Positions 52,920 through 62,372 of a DNA stretch of 64,000 nt are shown in pieces. The position numbers and the translations under genes are program-made. The stretch is from the NCBI RefSeq assembly GCF_014204895.1, contig NZ_JACHMF010000001.1:5332001-5396000 (forward strand), read 5' to 3'. The DNA is from Paractinoplanes abujensis. Its GTDB lineage: Bacteria > Actinomycetota > Actinomycetes > Mycobacteriales > Micromonosporaceae. Positions within the stretch are counted from its first letter, which is position 1. Every line of letters begins with the position of its first letter. The notes beneath the pieces are model-generated. The model was not told the origin of the DNA, did not search any database, and saw nothing but the letters and a program-made list of their open reading frames with translations.

Positions 52920-53717
52920 CTAAAGCCAGGCCTTCATGGCGCTGATCGTCTCGTCCGGCGCGCTCAGATTGGGACAGTGTCCCGTCGCGTTCAACTGCAC
53001 GAAGGTGCTCCCGGCGGTGTGCTTGTGGACGTAGTCGCCGACGACCGCGGGCGCGATCACGTCGTCCGCACACTGCAGGATCAATGCCGGCGTGCGCAGT
53101 TTGAGCAGGTCGTCGCGGTTGTCGGAGAGGAACGTGACACGCGCGAACTTCTTCGCGATCTCAGGATCGGTGCGGCAGAAGCTGTTGGTCAGCTCCGCGC
53201 CCAGCTCGGGCCGCTCCGGGTTCCCCATGATCACCGGCGCCATCGTGCTCGACCAGCCGAGGTAGTTGCTGTCGAGCGAGACGAGCAGCCCGTCGATGTC
53301 GGGCCGGTCGAAGCCGCCGACGTAACCCTCGCCGGGCTCGTTGATGTAACGCGGCGACGGGCCGATGAGCACCAGGCGGGCGAACCGCTCGGGTTCCTTG
53401 ATCGCGGCCAGCACCCCGATCATGGCGCTGACCGAGTGACCGACGAAGACGACGTCCCACAGGTCGTGCTCGTGCAGGATGTCGAGGACGTCGTCGGCGT
53501 ACCCGCTGAGCGACGAATGACGGTCGTCGTCGTAGGCCGACAGGTCGGATTTCCCGTTGCCGACGTGGTCGAAAAGGACGAGCCGGTGCGTATCCGCGAA
53601 AGCGGGAGCGACGAGGCGCCACATGTTCTGGTCGCAGCCATACCCGTGGGCGAACACCATCGGCTGACCGGCGGAATTGCCGGACACGGTGACGGCATTT
53701 CTCTGTGTCGTTCTCAT
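52920..53717 (-). CDS. rsbQ: RsbQ-like alpha/beta hydrolase, PAS-phosphatase activator
   Basis: The 265-residue protein from ATG 53717 matches RsbQ closely: RNAVTVSGNSAGQPMVFAHG, then the triad S95 in GHSVSAM, D219 in CADDVIAP and H247 in ATGHCPNLS, in line with B. subtilis RsbQ S96, D219, H247. The family also includes the plant receptors D14 and KAI2. RsbQ is required for RsbP activity and is thought to deliver or hydrolyse a small hydrophobic ligand sensed by its PAS domain. It is first in the rsbQ-rsbP-rsbV-like operon. Confidence 0.92.
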   Translation of the reverse strand: MRTTQRNAVTVSGNSAGQPMVFAHGYGCDQNMWRLVAPAFADTHRLVLFDHVGNGKSDLSAYDDDRHSSLSGYADDVLDILHEHDLWDVVFVGHSVSAMIGVLAAIKEPERFARLVLIGPSPRYINEPGEGYVGGFDRPDIDGLLVSLDSNYLGWSSTMAPVIMGNPERPELGAELTNSFCRTDPEIAKKFARVTFLSDNRDDLLKLRTPALILQCADDVIAPAVVGDYVHKHTAGSTFVQLNATGHCPNLSAPDETISAMKAWL

Positions 53718-53883
53718 GTCCCGGTAACCATACGGCTCCGAAGCGTCTTGCACATCGCCCTAGTTGTCCGGCATTTGCATCACGAGGTCGGTCCACCGGC
53801 CGCGGCCGCGGGTGGCACACCGCCTCTAACCTGGGAGTTGACCGCCCCGCCGGGGATGCCCCGGCAGTGAAGGAGATCGACGG

Positions 53884-55077
53884 ATGGCCGACCCGCAGCC
53901 GGAGGAAACTCGCCCGGCGAACGGAGTGCCCGACCCGACCCGGGTGGACAACGGCTCGGAACCCTCCACGGTGGACGCCCCGGTGCGCTGGAGCGGCTCG
54001 GCGGCCGTGCCCGCGCCGGCCCCCAAGACGCCGTGGTGGCGTCGCCACCAGCCGCCGCAGCCGGCCCCGCCGGCCGAACCGCACGATCACTGGGCCACCA
54101 CCCCGGCCGTCGACCCGTGGGCCGATCAGGACACGCCATGGGACTCCCTCGCGCTCGACCTCGAGGGGACCGAGGCCGAAGCGGCGACCCCGAAACCGGC
54201 CCCGCCGCTGCCCCCGGCGACGCTCGACCCGACCCGTTTGGAGCAGGCCGCGCCCGCGCCGCCCCGGACCCGGATCGAGCCGCCCGCCGCCCCGCCCGCG
54301 CCGCCGCCTCCGCCGGTCAGCAAGCCGAGCAACCGGCCGCCGGTTGCGGCGCCCCCGCCGCCCACCAAGAACGCGCCGAAGCTCTCGCGCAAGGAACGCA
54401 AGCGGCTCAAGAACGCCCCGCAGCCCACGGCCAACCGCCTGCCGATCCAGACCCGGCCGCCGGGCCCGCCCGGCCCGCCGCCCGGCCCGATCGTGAACGG
54501 CCGCCCACTCCCGGCCCCGCCGCCGTGGGCCCCGCGGCAACCGGCCCGCCCGCTGCCCCCGCCGCGCCGCAAGCGCCGCTGGGGCCGCCGCCTGGCCCTG
54601 CTGAGCCTGATCGGTGTCGTCTGCTGCTGCGGTCTCCCGTTCGCCTGGACCCAGTCCCCCGCCGCCGAGCAGTACCCGGTCACCGCCGCGCTGCCCGACT
54701 CGTTCTCCGACCTGCAGCTGCGCGACACCGAGGAGACCGGCCCGAGCGGTTTCGCCGGCGTCTACCGCGACGCCCGCGGCAAACGGGTCACCGTGTTCGG
54801 CGAGACCGGCTTCCGGCTCACTCCGGGCACCGACGTGCGGACGCGGATCGAGCAGGCCGCCGCCGACTACGGCCTCCAGGACGTGCAGTCGTTCGACCTG
54901 GGCGAGTTCGGCGCGCACGAGCGCTGCGGGGCCGGCCGCGACAACGGCACCTCGGTGGTCGTGTGCACCTGGGCCGACCACGGCAGCCTGGCCACCGTGC
55001 TGCTGACCCGCCGCTCGATCACCGACAGCGCCGAACTGGTCGCCCGCCTGCGCGAAGAAGTCCTGTCTCCCGGTTGA
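53884..55077 (+). CDS. Pro-rich single-pass membrane protein, function unknown
   Basis: Of the 397 residues, about 1-235 are Pro/Ala/Arg-rich and probably disordered in the cytoplasm, including KLSRKERKRLKN. A hydrophobic helix (RLALLSLIGVVCCCGLPFAW) near 240-260 crosses the membrane, and a compact C-terminal domain of about 130 residues follows (TAALPDSFSDLQLRDTE to the end) with two cysteines (ERCGAGRD, VVVCTWAD) likely paired outside. The topology suggests an extracellular sensor or assembly domain. I do not recognise the family. It is 28 bp before the photolyase gene. Confidence 0.78.
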   Translation: MADPQPEETRPANGVPDPTRVDNGSEPSTVDAPVRWSGSAAVPAPAPKTPWWRRHQPPQPAPPAEPHDHWATTPAVDPWADQDTPWDSLALDLEGTEAEAATPKPAPPLPPATLDPTRLEQAAPAPPRTRIEPPAAPPAPPPPPVSKPSNRPPVAAPPPPTKNAPKLSRKERKRLKNAPQPTANRLPIQTRPPGPPGPPPGPIVNGRPLPAPPPWAPRQPARPLPPPRRKRRWGRRLALLSLIGVVCCCGLPFAWTQSPAAEQYPVTAALPDSFSDLQLRDTEETGPSGFAGVYRDARGKRVTVFGETGFRLTPGTDVRTRIEQAAADYGLQDVQSFDLGEFGAHERCGAGRDNGTSVVVCTWADHGSLATVLLTRRSITDSAELVARLREEVLSPG

Positions 55078-55105
55078 TCGGCCCGGCGCAGGGCACGATG
55101 ACCGG

Positions 55106-56566
55106 ATGACCCCACGCTGGCTGTTCGCCGATCAGCTCGGCCCGCACTTCCTCGACGCGCCGGGCCAGGAGGCGCTGCTGGTGGAGTCGAAGGCAGTGTT
55201 CCGGCGCCGCGCGTTCCACCGGCAGAAGGCTCACCTGATCCTGTCCGCGCTGCGCCACCGGGCTCAGGACGACGGCGTACGGCTGGTCCGGGCCGAGACG
55301 TACGCCGAGGCGATCACGCAGGAGGTGACCGTCTGCCACCCCACTTCCCGGGCCGCCCGCGGGCTGGTCACCCGTCTGCCCCGGGTGGTCGAGATGCTGC
55401 CGCCGCGCGGCTTCGTGACCACGCCGGCCGACTTCACGGCGTGGGCCCGCGGCCGCGACCACCTGCGCATGGAGGACTTCTATCGGGACGCCCGGCAGCG
55501 GCACGGCCTGCTGATGAACGGCGACGAGCCGGCCGGCGGCAAGTGGAACCTCGACCACGACAACCGGGAGCCCCCGCCGCGCAACGCCACGACCTTGGAC
55601 GTCCCCGAGCCGCCCGCCGTCGTCGAGGACGAGATCGACGAGCAGGTGCGGGCCGACCTCGACCGCTGGGAGCGCGAGGACGGCATCACGTTCGTCGGGC
55701 GTGACGGCCCGCGCCTGTTCCCGGCCACCCGGCACGAGGCGCTGGTCCGGCTGCGCCATTTCGTCACGCACCGGCTGACGCCGTTCGGCCCGTACGAGGA
55801 CGCGATGCTGGCCGGTGACCCGTGGATGAGCCACAGCATGCTCAGCGCACCCCTCAACCTGGGGCTGCTCGACCCGCTCGAGGTCGTCGAGCGCGCCGAG
55901 GAGGCGTACCGGGAAGGGAAGGCGCCCCTGGCCAGCGTGGAGGGGTTCGTCCGGCAGATCGTCGGCTGGCGCGATTTCATCTGGCATCTGTACTGGTATT
56001 TCGAGCCGGGCTACCGCGCCTCGAACGAGCTGCGGGCCCGCAAGGAGCTGCCGCGCTGGTTCGCCGAGCTGGACGCGGACGCGGTCGAGGCCCGCTGCCT
56101 GTCCGACGTGCTGGCCGGGGTGCGCGACCGCGGCTGGGTGCATCACATCCCGCGGCTGATGGTGCTGGGCAACTACGCCATGCAGCGCGGCTGGCGGCCG
56201 GGCGCGATGGCCGACTGGTTCCACCGCAGCTTCGTCGACGGCTACGAGTGGGTGATGACGGCCAACGTGATCGGTATGAGCCAGTTCGCCGATCACGGGC
56301 GGATGAGCAGCAAGCCGTACGCGAGCGGGGGCGCCTACATCAACCGGATGAGCGACTACTGCGGCGGCTGCCGGTACGACCCCAAGGTGCGCGTGGGCGA
56401 CGACGCCTGCCCGTACACGGCCGGGTATTGGGCCTTTCTCGCGCGCAACGAGCAGGCGCTGGCCGGCAACCACCGCATGCGGCAGCCGCTCAACGGCCTG
56501 CGCCGGCTGGCCGACGTGGAGGCGCTGGTCGAGCAGGAGAAGGCCCGCGGCTCGCGCGCGCCTTAG
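55106..56566 (+). CDS. Iron-sulfur bacterial cryptochrome/photolyase (FeS-BCP / PhrB-like)
   Basis: The 486-residue protein has the N-terminal Rossmann-like photolyase domain (RWLFADQLGPHF, VESKAVFRRR) and the FAD-binding helical domain (GWRDFIWHLYW, RGWRPGAMADWFHRSFVDGYEW, ANVIGMSQFADHG). Four cysteines are placed to bind a [4Fe-4S] cluster: C331 in EARCLSD, C419 and C422 in YCGGCRY, and C435 in DDACPY. Members of this class include the (6-4) photolyase PhrB of Agrobacterium. It could repair UV lesions or act as a light sensor. It converges with plsC, overlapping by 4 bp. Confidence 0.92.
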   Translation: MTPRWLFADQLGPHFLDAPGQEALLVESKAVFRRRAFHRQKAHLILSALRHRAQDDGVRLVRAETYAEAITQEVTVCHPTSRAARGLVTRLPRVVEMLPPRGFVTTPADFTAWARGRDHLRMEDFYRDARQRHGLLMNGDEPAGGKWNLDHDNREPPPRNATTLDVPEPPAVVEDEIDEQVRADLDRWEREDGITFVGRDGPRLFPATRHEALVRLRHFVTHRLTPFGPYEDAMLAGDPWMSHSMLSAPLNLGLLDPLEVVERAEEAYREGKAPLASVEGFVRQIVGWRDFIWHLYWYFEPGYRASNELRARKELPRWFAELDADAVEARCLSDVLAGVRDRGWVHHIPRLMVLGNYAMQRGWRPGAMADWFHRSFVDGYEWVMTANVIGMSQFADHGRMSSKPYASGGAYINRMSDYCGGCRYDPKVRVGDDACPYTAGYWAFLARNEQALAGNHRMRQPLNGLRRLADVEALVEQEKARGSRAP

Positions 56567-57258
56567 TCCTTGGTGGGCTTGGCCGGGGCGTACCGCGGCA
56601 CGTACTCCTGGCCGGTGAGCTTCTGGATCTCGGCCATCAGCTCGTCGGTGAGCGCGCGCAGCGAGGTGCGGTCGTCGCCGCGGCCCTCGGGGTCGATCGG
56701 CTTGCCGAACTTGACCGTGACGGCGCCCCGGGCCGGCTTGGGCAGCAGCTGGCCGATGGGCTGCACCTTCTCGGTGCCGATCATGCCGACCGGGATGATC
56801 GGCACGCCGGCCGCCACCGCGAGCCGGGCCGTGCCGGTGCGGCCGCGGTAGAGCTTGCCGTCGGGCGAGCGCGTGCCTTCGGGATAGATCGCGACCGCGT
56901 CACCGGCCTTGAGCACCGGGATCGCGCCGTCGAAGGCCGTCAGCGCGGCCCGGCCGCCGCCGCGCTCGACCCGGATCGCGCCCAGCCCGTTCATCAGGCT
57001 GCGGTTGAACCAGCCCTTGATCCCGGTGCCGTTGAAGTAGTCCGACTTGGCCCAGAAGGCCAGGTGGCGGGGCTGCACCGAGCCCAGGAAGAGTTCGTCG
57101 GCGACGGACAGGTGGTTGCCGGCGAAGATCACACCACCGGTCTTGGGGATGTGCTCGAGGCCCTCGACTCGCGGGCGCCATCCGAGCATCATCACGTTGC
57201 CGACGGTGAGCTTGCCGATCGTGTAGAGCAGCGGCAACTGAGGTTCCTCCGGGGACAA
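56563..57258 (-). CDS. 1-acylglycerol-3-phosphate acyltransferase (PlsC family)
   Basis: The 231-residue protein has the acyltransferase block I GNHLSVADELFLG (NHxxxxD, near 47-59), block II (FNGTGIKGWF) and block III YPEGTRSPDGKLY (near 125-137). It acylates lysophosphatidate or a related acceptor at the membrane in phospholipid synthesis. There is no long N-terminal membrane helix; a moderately hydrophobic start precedes block I. It lies downstream of ileS on the same strand, separated by a large inverted repeat. Confidence 0.9.
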   Translation of the reverse strand: MSPEEPQLPLLYTIGKLTVGNVMMLGWRPRVEGLEHIPKTGGVIFAGNHLSVADELFLGSVQPRHLAFWAKSDYFNGTGIKGWFNRSLMNGLGAIRVERGGGRAALTAFDGAIPVLKAGDAVAIYPEGTRSPDGKLYRGRTGTARLAVAAGVPIIPVGMIGTEKVQPIGQLLPKPARGAVTVKFGKPIDPEGRGDDRTSLRALTDELMAEIQKLTGQEYVPRYAPAKPTKD

Positions 57259-57335
57259 AGGACGAGCGCAAACGTGTGGGGAGCGCGGTCAGGTTACCGG
57301 AGGGGAACCCGGAAGTCCCCGTCGATCCCGCCGAC

Positions 57336-57378
57336 CGGCCCGGACATTTCCCGACAGAGACGGCAAATGCCCGGGCCG
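57336..57378 (-). terminator. Large stem-loop after ileS
   Basis: Bases 57336-57349 and 57365-57378 form a 14-bp arm pair; the single mismatch in DNA becomes a G-U pair on the minus-strand RNA. The 15-base loop follows. It starts 12 bp after the ileS stop and stands before plsC. It has no T-run, so efficiency is unknown. Confidence 0.6.
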
Positions 57379-57389
57379 AGTCGCTGGAT

Positions 57390-60300
57390 TCACACGGCCT
57401 TGGCCACCCGGACGGTCACCTGGTCGCCCTCGCCGACCTCGCCGGCGAAGCCACTCTCCCCAGCTTCCACCGACGTCAGCAAGGTCGCCAGGGTCTCCGC
57501 GGCCACGAACTCGCGGTGCGTCTCGACGGCGGCCCGCACGGGCCCGGCCGCCGACACGACGAGCGAGATCCGGTCCGACACGTCGAGTCCGGCGTCCCGC
57601 CGGGCCTGCTGCACCACCCGGATCACGTCGCGGGCCAGACCCTCGGCCGTCAGCTCCGGGGTGACCGCGGTGTCGAGCACCACGACGCCCGCCCCGCCGG
57701 GCAGCGGCGCCGAGTTCTCGACGTCCGCCGCGACCAGCTTGAGCTCGTACTCGCCCTCGGCCAGGGTCACCCCCGCCGCGACCGGGGCGCCGTCCACGAG
57801 CTGCCACTCGCCCGCCTTGACGGCCTTGATCACCTGCTGCACCTGCCGGCCGACGCGCGGGCCGAGGACCCGGGGCACGACGGTCAGCACCTGCTCGCAG
57901 TACGCGGCCACGTCGCCGGTGAACACCACGTCCTTGACGTTGACCTCGTCGGCCACCAGGTCGCCCAGGCTCTGCAAGGCCGAAGCGTCGGCGGTGGCCA
58001 CGGTCAGCTTGGCCAGGGGCAGCCGCACACGCAGGCCCCGCGCCTTGCGCAGCGACAGGGCGGCCGAGGCGACCTCGCGGATCGCGTCCATCGAGGCGAC
58101 CAGCTCGTGGTCGGCCGGGAAGTCCGCGGCGGCGGGCCAGTCGGTCAGGTGCACCGAGCGGCCACCGGTCAGGCCCCGCCAGATCTCCTCGGCGGTCAGC
58201 GGGGCGAGCGGGGCGACCACGCGGCAGAGGGTCTCCAGCACCGTGGCCAGGGTGTCGAACGCGTCCTCGCTGCCCGCCCAGAACCGGTCGCGCGAACGGC
58301 GGACGTACCAGTTGGTCAACGCGTCCAGGAACGACCTGATGGAGCCGGCCGCGCCCGAGATGTCGTACTCGTCCATCTGCCGCTGCACGTCGGTGACGAG
58401 CTCGTTGGTCTTGGCCAGCACGTAACGGTCCAGCAGGTCCCGCGAGTCCGTCCTGAATGCCGCGACATGACCGGACGCGTTGGCGTAGAGCGTGAAGAAA
58501 TACCAGACGTTCCAGAGCGGCAACAACACCTGCCGTACGGAGTCACGGATCGCCACCTCGGTGACGGGCATGTCCCCGCCCCGCAGCACCGGCGACGACA
58601 TCAGCATCCAGCGCATGGCGTCCGACCCGTACGAGTCGAAGACCTTGTAGACGTCCGGGTAGTTGCGCAGCGACTTGGACATCTTGCGCCCGTCCTCGCC
58701 GAGCAGGATGCCGTGGCTGAGGCAGTTGCGGAACGCGGGCCGGTCGAACAGCGCCGTGGCCAGCACGTGCATGGTGTAGAACCAGCCGCGGGTCTGGCCG
58801 ATGTATTCGACGATGAAGTCGCCCGGGTAGTGGTGCTCGAACCAGTCCTTGTTCTCGAACGGGTAGTGCACCTGGGCGAACGGCATCGACCCGGACTCGA
58901 ACCAGCAGTCGAGCACCTCGGGCACGCGGCGCATGGTCGACTTGCCGGTCGGGTCGTCCGGGTTCGGGCGGGTCAGCTCATCCACGTACGGGCGGTGCAG
59001 GTCCTCGATCGTCACCCCGAAGTCGCGTTGCATCTCCTCGAACGAGCCGTAGACGTCCACCCGCGGGTAGTTCGGGTCGTCGGACTTCCACACCGGGATC
59101 GGCGAACCCCAGAACCGGTTGCGCGAGATCGACCAGTCGCGGGCGTTGGCCAGCCACTTGCCGAACGAGCCGTCCTTGATGTGGGCCGGGGTCCAGGTGA
59201 TCTCCTGGTTGAGCTCGACCATGCGGTCGCGGAACTTCGTCACGGCCACGAACCACGACGACACCGCCTTGTAGACCAGCGGGGTGTCGCAGCGCCAGCA
59301 GTGCGGGTACGAGTGCGTGTAGCCCTCGTGCCGCAGCACCACGCCGCGGCCCTTCAGATCGGCGATGATCGGCTTGTTGGCCTCGAACACCTGCACGCCC
59401 TGCCAGTCGGGCACGAGCGCGGTGAAACGGGTGTGGTCGTCCACGGTGACCACGGTCGGGATGCCGGCCGCGTTGCAGACGTTCTGGTCGTCCTCACCGA
59501 AGGCCGGGGCCTGGTGCACGACGCCGGTGCCGTCCTCGTCGCTCACGTAGTCGGCCGCGAGCACCTGGAAGGCGTTCGGCCCGCCCTGCTCGACCAGGAA
59601 GTCGAAGAGCGGCTCGTAGCGCCGGCCGGCCAGCTCGCTGCCCAGGACGGTGCCGACCTGGGTCCAGCCCTCCAGCTCTTTCCCGTACGAGGGGACCCTG
59701 GACGCCCCCATGATGAGCCGCCGGCCGTCCTTCTCGAGGATCGCGTACTGCAGGGACGGGCCGACGGCCAGCGCGAGGTTGGACGGCAGGGTCCACGGCG
59801 TGGTTGTCCACACCGCGATGTCCTCGCCCGTCTCCAACCGGAACGTCACGGTCAGCGCCGGGTCGGTGCGGTCCCGGTAGACGTCGTCCATCCGGGTCTC
59901 GGTGTTCGACAGCGGGGTCTCGCACCGGAAGCAGTAGGCCAGCACGCGGAAGCCCTCGTAGACCAGGCCCTTGTCGTGCAGGGTCTTGAACGCCCACATG
60001 ACCGACTCCATGTAACTGGGGTCGAGGGTCTTGTAGTCGTCGGCGAAGTCGACCCAGCGGGCCTGGCGCGTGACGTAGCGCTCCCAGTCCTTGGTGTACG
60101 CGAGCACGGAGCTGCGGCAGGCCTCGTTGAACTTGTCGATGCCGAGCTCGACGATCTGCGCCTTGGTGGTGATGCCGAGCTGCTTCTCCGCCTCCACCTC
60201 GGCCGGCAGGCCGTGCGTGTCCCAGCCGAAACGGCGCTCCACGTGCTTGCCCCGCATGGCCTGATACCGCGGCACCAGGTCCTTCACGTAGCCGGTGAAC

Positions 60301-60509
60301 AGGTGGCCGTAGTGCGGCAGCCCGTTGGCGAACGGCGGGCCGTCGTAGAAGACGTACTCGTTGCTGCCGTTCGTGCCGGCCGGGCGCTGCTCGACCGACG
60401 CCTCGAACGTCTTGTCGGCGGCCCAGTGCTCGAGGACGGCCCGCTCCACGGCGGGCAGGTCGGGGCTGGCCGGCACGCCACTCGCGTCGGTGTGCTGGGG
60501 ATAGGCCAT
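57390..60509 (-). CDS. ileS: Isoleucyl-tRNA synthetase, long (type 2/eukaryote-like) form
   Basis: The 1039-residue class Ia synthetase starts at ATG 60509 behind GAGGAG. The HIGH-type motif is PHYGH in [11 protein letters not shown] (near residue 62) and KMSKS lies in [13 protein letters not shown] near residue 610. The connective editing domain carries the WDTHGLPAE and [11 protein letters not shown] segments. The HYGH and GWDTHGLP features place it with the long IleRS type common in actinobacteria, which tends to be less sensitive to mupirocin than the short bacterial type (family knowledge). A translational T-box precedes it. Confidence 0.96.
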   Translation of the reverse strand: MAYPQHTDASGVPASPDLPAVERAVLEHWAADKTFEASVEQRPAGTNGSNEYVFYDGPPFANGLPHYGHLFTGYVKDLVPRYQAMRGKHVERRFGWDTHGLPAEVEAEKQLGITTKAQIVELGIDKFNEACRSSVLAYTKDWERYVTRQARWVDFADDYKTLDPSYMESVMWAFKTLHDKGLVYEGFRVLAYCFRCETPLSNTETRMDDVYRDRTDPALTVTFRLETGEDIAVWTTTPWTLPSNLALAVGPSLQYAILEKDGRRLIMGASRVPSYGKELEGWTQVGTVLGSELAGRRYEPLFDFLVEQGGPNAFQVLAADYVSDEDGTGVVHQAPAFGEDDQNVCNAAGIPTVVTVDDHTRFTALVPDWQGVQVFEANKPIIADLKGRGVVLRHEGYTHSYPHCWRCDTPLVYKAVSSWFVAVTKFRDRMVELNQEITWTPAHIKDGSFGKWLANARDWSISRNRFWGSPIPVWKSDDPNYPRVDVYGSFEEMQRDFGVTIEDLHRPYVDELTRPNPDDPTGKSTMRRVPEVLDCWFESGSMPFAQVHYPFENKDWFEHHYPGDFIVEYIGQTRGWFYTMHVLATALFDRPAFRNCLSHGILLGEDGRKMSKSLRNYPDVYKVFDSYGSDAMRWMLMSSPVLRGGDMPVTEVAIRDSVRQVLLPLWNVWYFFTLYANASGHVAAFRTDSRDLLDRYVLAKTNELVTDVQRQMDEYDISGAAGSIRSFLDALTNWYVRRSRDRFWAGSEDAFDTLATVLETLCRVVAPLAPLTAEEIWRGLTGGRSVHLTDWPAAADFPADHELVASMDAIREVASAALSLRKARGLRVRLPLAKLTVATADASALQSLGDLVADEVNVKDVVFTGDVAAYCEQVLTVVPRVLGPRVGRQVQQVIKAVKAGEWQLVDGAPVAAGVTLAEGEYELKLVAADVENSAPLPGGAGVVVLDTAVTPELTAEGLARDVIRVVQQARRDAGLDVSDRISLVVSAAGPVRAAVETHREFVAAETLATLLTSVEAGESGFAGEVGEGDQVTVRVAKAV

Positions 60510-60518
60510 CGGTGGAAC

Positions 60519-60715
60519 TCCTCGTAGCAGTCGTCGGACTGCGAGGACGAACGCTTGACGCGCCGCGGTACCACCTCGCTTGACGGATCGCTCCGCCCGC
60601 TCATTTCTCTCGGCTGCCGCCACCCGGTTCTACTGAGACCCCGCGGGCCCGTTCTTCCGGAAGCTCCCCGGTGATGGCCGGATCGTCGCCTGCACCGACA
60701 ACGATACCGGCCATC
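60519..60715 (-). promoter_or_regulatory. Translational T-box riboswitch of ileS
   Basis: Read on the minus strand, Stem I is GATGGCCGG/CCGGCCATC (60707-60715 with 60673-60681), enclosing ATC isoleucine triplets. The conserved T-box sequence GGTGGTACCGCGG is the complement of 60563-60575. Nearest the gene, TCCTCG and CGAGGA arms (60542-60547 and 60519-60524) plus an inner CAGT/ACTG pair form a hairpin that hides the GAGGAG ribosome site. Uncharged tRNA-Ile should bind and open it. The short Stem I is the ultrashort ileS form known from actinobacteria. Confidence 0.9.
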
Positions 60716-60724
60716 GCACGTCAA

Positions 60725-62254
60725 TTACCGCCGAGGGGCCGGCAGGGTCGTGCTCCAGAGGGACTTGCCGTCGCGGTCGCGCAGGTTGACCGTGAACGCC
60801 CGGGACTCGCCGTCGATCTCCACCTCGCCGAAGTGCTGGAAGCCGTCGGCCGGCGACGTGTTGGCCACGGGCGGCGCGTTCACGAAGTGGGTCCGCGGCC
60901 CGAACGTGCCGTCGAGCGCGTTCGGGCCGAAGGCACCGGCGTGGGCCGGGCCCGACACGAACTCCCAGAACGGGGTGAAGTCCTGCACCGCCGCGCGGGC
61001 CGGGTCGTAGTGCACCGCCTGGGTGTAGTGCACGTCGGCGGTGAGCAGCACGATGCCGGTGACACCGTGCCGGTGGGCCGACTGCAGCACCTGGGCGAAC
61101 TCCAGCTCGCGGCCCTTCGGCGCGCCCGGGTCGCCCTGGGCCACCCCCTCCTGCGCGGCCGCGCCGTCCGGCACGACCAGGCCGAGCGGCAGGTCGTTGG
61201 CGATCACCTTCCAGGTCGCACGCGACTCCCGCAGCCCCCGGATCAACCATTCCCGCTGTTCCCGGCCCAGCAGACCCCGGTTCGGGTCGGCGTAGGTGTT
61301 GCCGTCGTTGACGTCCTTGAAGGTGCGCATGTCGAGCACGAAGATGTCGAGCAGCGGCCCGTACGAGATCTTGCGGTGGACCGGACCCTCCCGCAGCGGC
61401 GTCGGCACCCACTCGTGGTAGGCCTGCCGGGCCCGCCCGGCCAGCACGTCCACCCGCTTCTCGGTGTAACGGGCGTCCTCCAGGATCTCCCCCGGGTACC
61501 AGTTGTTGGTCACCTCGTGGTCGTCCCACTGGTTGATCTGCGGCACCTCGGCCGCGAACCCGCGATAGGCGTCATCGAGCAGGTTGTACGCGTACTGCCC
61601 GCGGTACTCCTGGAGCGTCTCGGCGACCTTGAGCTTCTCCTCGGTGATCACGTTGCGCCAGATCCGCCCGTCGGGCAGCGTCACCGTCTCGGCCAGCGGC
61701 CCGTCGGCATACACCGTGTCCCCACTGTGCAGCAGAAAGTCCGGCCGCCGGCGGCGCATCGACTCGAAAAGCTTCATTCCCCCGTACGCGGGATCGATGC
61801 CCCACCCCTGCCCGGCCACATCACCGGTCCAGACGAAGCGAACATCCCCCCGGCGTACGGGCGCCGTGCGCAGCGACCCGCTGACCGGCGCGCCGAACAG
61901 CCCCGGCCGTTCCAGGCTCTCGGCCCGCACCCGGTAGTGGAGCCGCTCCCCCGCGGGCAGCCCGCGCAGCGTCACCTTGCCGGTGAAGTCCGTCGCCGGC
62001 GTCACCACCGGCCCTCGCAGCACCCGCGCTCCCCGGAAGTCGGGCCGCTTGCTGACGTGCACCCACAGCCGCGCCGGCCGATCCGCCCGGCTCCACACCA
62101 CAGCGGACCCGGCCCGGGCGTCACCGCTCTGCACGCCATGGGTGAGCACGGGCCGGGAACCGGCCGACGAGAAGGCCGGCGCCCCACCGGCCAGGCTGAC
62201 AACGCCACCGGCCACACCGGCCCGAAGCAGATTCCGTCGCGAGATCGAGGTCAT
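60725..62254 (-). CDS. phoD: Tat-exported PhoD-type alkaline phosphatase/phosphodiesterase
   Basis: The 509-residue protein from ATG 62254 starts with a twin-arginine signal (SRRNLLRAG, then a hydrophobic stretch) and a cleavage region near residue 30. An N-terminal Fn3-like domain follows (VLTHGVQSGDARAGSAVVWSRAD). The metallophosphatase core has VWTGDVAGQGWGID, LLHSGDTVYADGP, QINQWDDHEVTNNW and LTADVHYTQAV, which supply Fe/Ca ligands. PhoD enzymes release phosphate from esters outside the cell. No Pho box was identified in the short gap before it. Confidence 0.94.
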   Translation of the reverse strand: MTSISRRNLLRAGVAGGVVSLAGGAPAFSSAGSRPVLTHGVQSGDARAGSAVVWSRADRPARLWVHVSKRPDFRGARVLRGPVVTPATDFTGKVTLRGLPAGERLHYRVRAESLERPGLFGAPVSGSLRTAPVRRGDVRFVWTGDVAGQGWGIDPAYGGMKLFESMRRRRPDFLLHSGDTVYADGPLAETVTLPDGRIWRNVITEEKLKVAETLQEYRGQYAYNLLDDAYRGFAAEVPQINQWDDHEVTNNWYPGEILEDARYTEKRVDVLAGRARQAYHEWVPTPLREGPVHRKISYGPLLDIFVLDMRTFKDVNDGNTYADPNRGLLGREQREWLIRGLRESRATWKVIANDLPLGLVVPDGAAAQEGVAQGDPGAPKGRELEFAQVLQSAHRHGVTGIVLLTADVHYTQAVHYDPARAAVQDFTPFWEFVSGPAHAGAFGPNALDGTFGPRTHFVNAPPVANTSPADGFQHFGEVEIDGESRAFTVNLRDRDGKSLWSTTLPAPRR

Positions 62255-62372
62255 GACTCCGATACCTATCGATCCCGCATGACCCCCGGGTAGCCGGACC
62301 CTGAACACCACCCCGTGATCTCGACCAGGATCGATGAACCCGCCCGAACCGCGGCGCCTCTACGATTCGAGG

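Noticed and set aside
50631..53870. About 1080-codon plus-strand ORF opposite the RsbP-like and rsbQ genes
   Set aside because: It is an antisense shadow of two genes with clear catalytic motifs; it has no ribosome site or family features.
57276..60527. Open reading frame of about 1080 codons on the plus strand opposite ileS
   Set aside because: It is antisense to a complete, motif-rich ileS gene, and its Arg/Gly/His/Val-rich composition is what a high-GC complement produces. No domain is recognisable.
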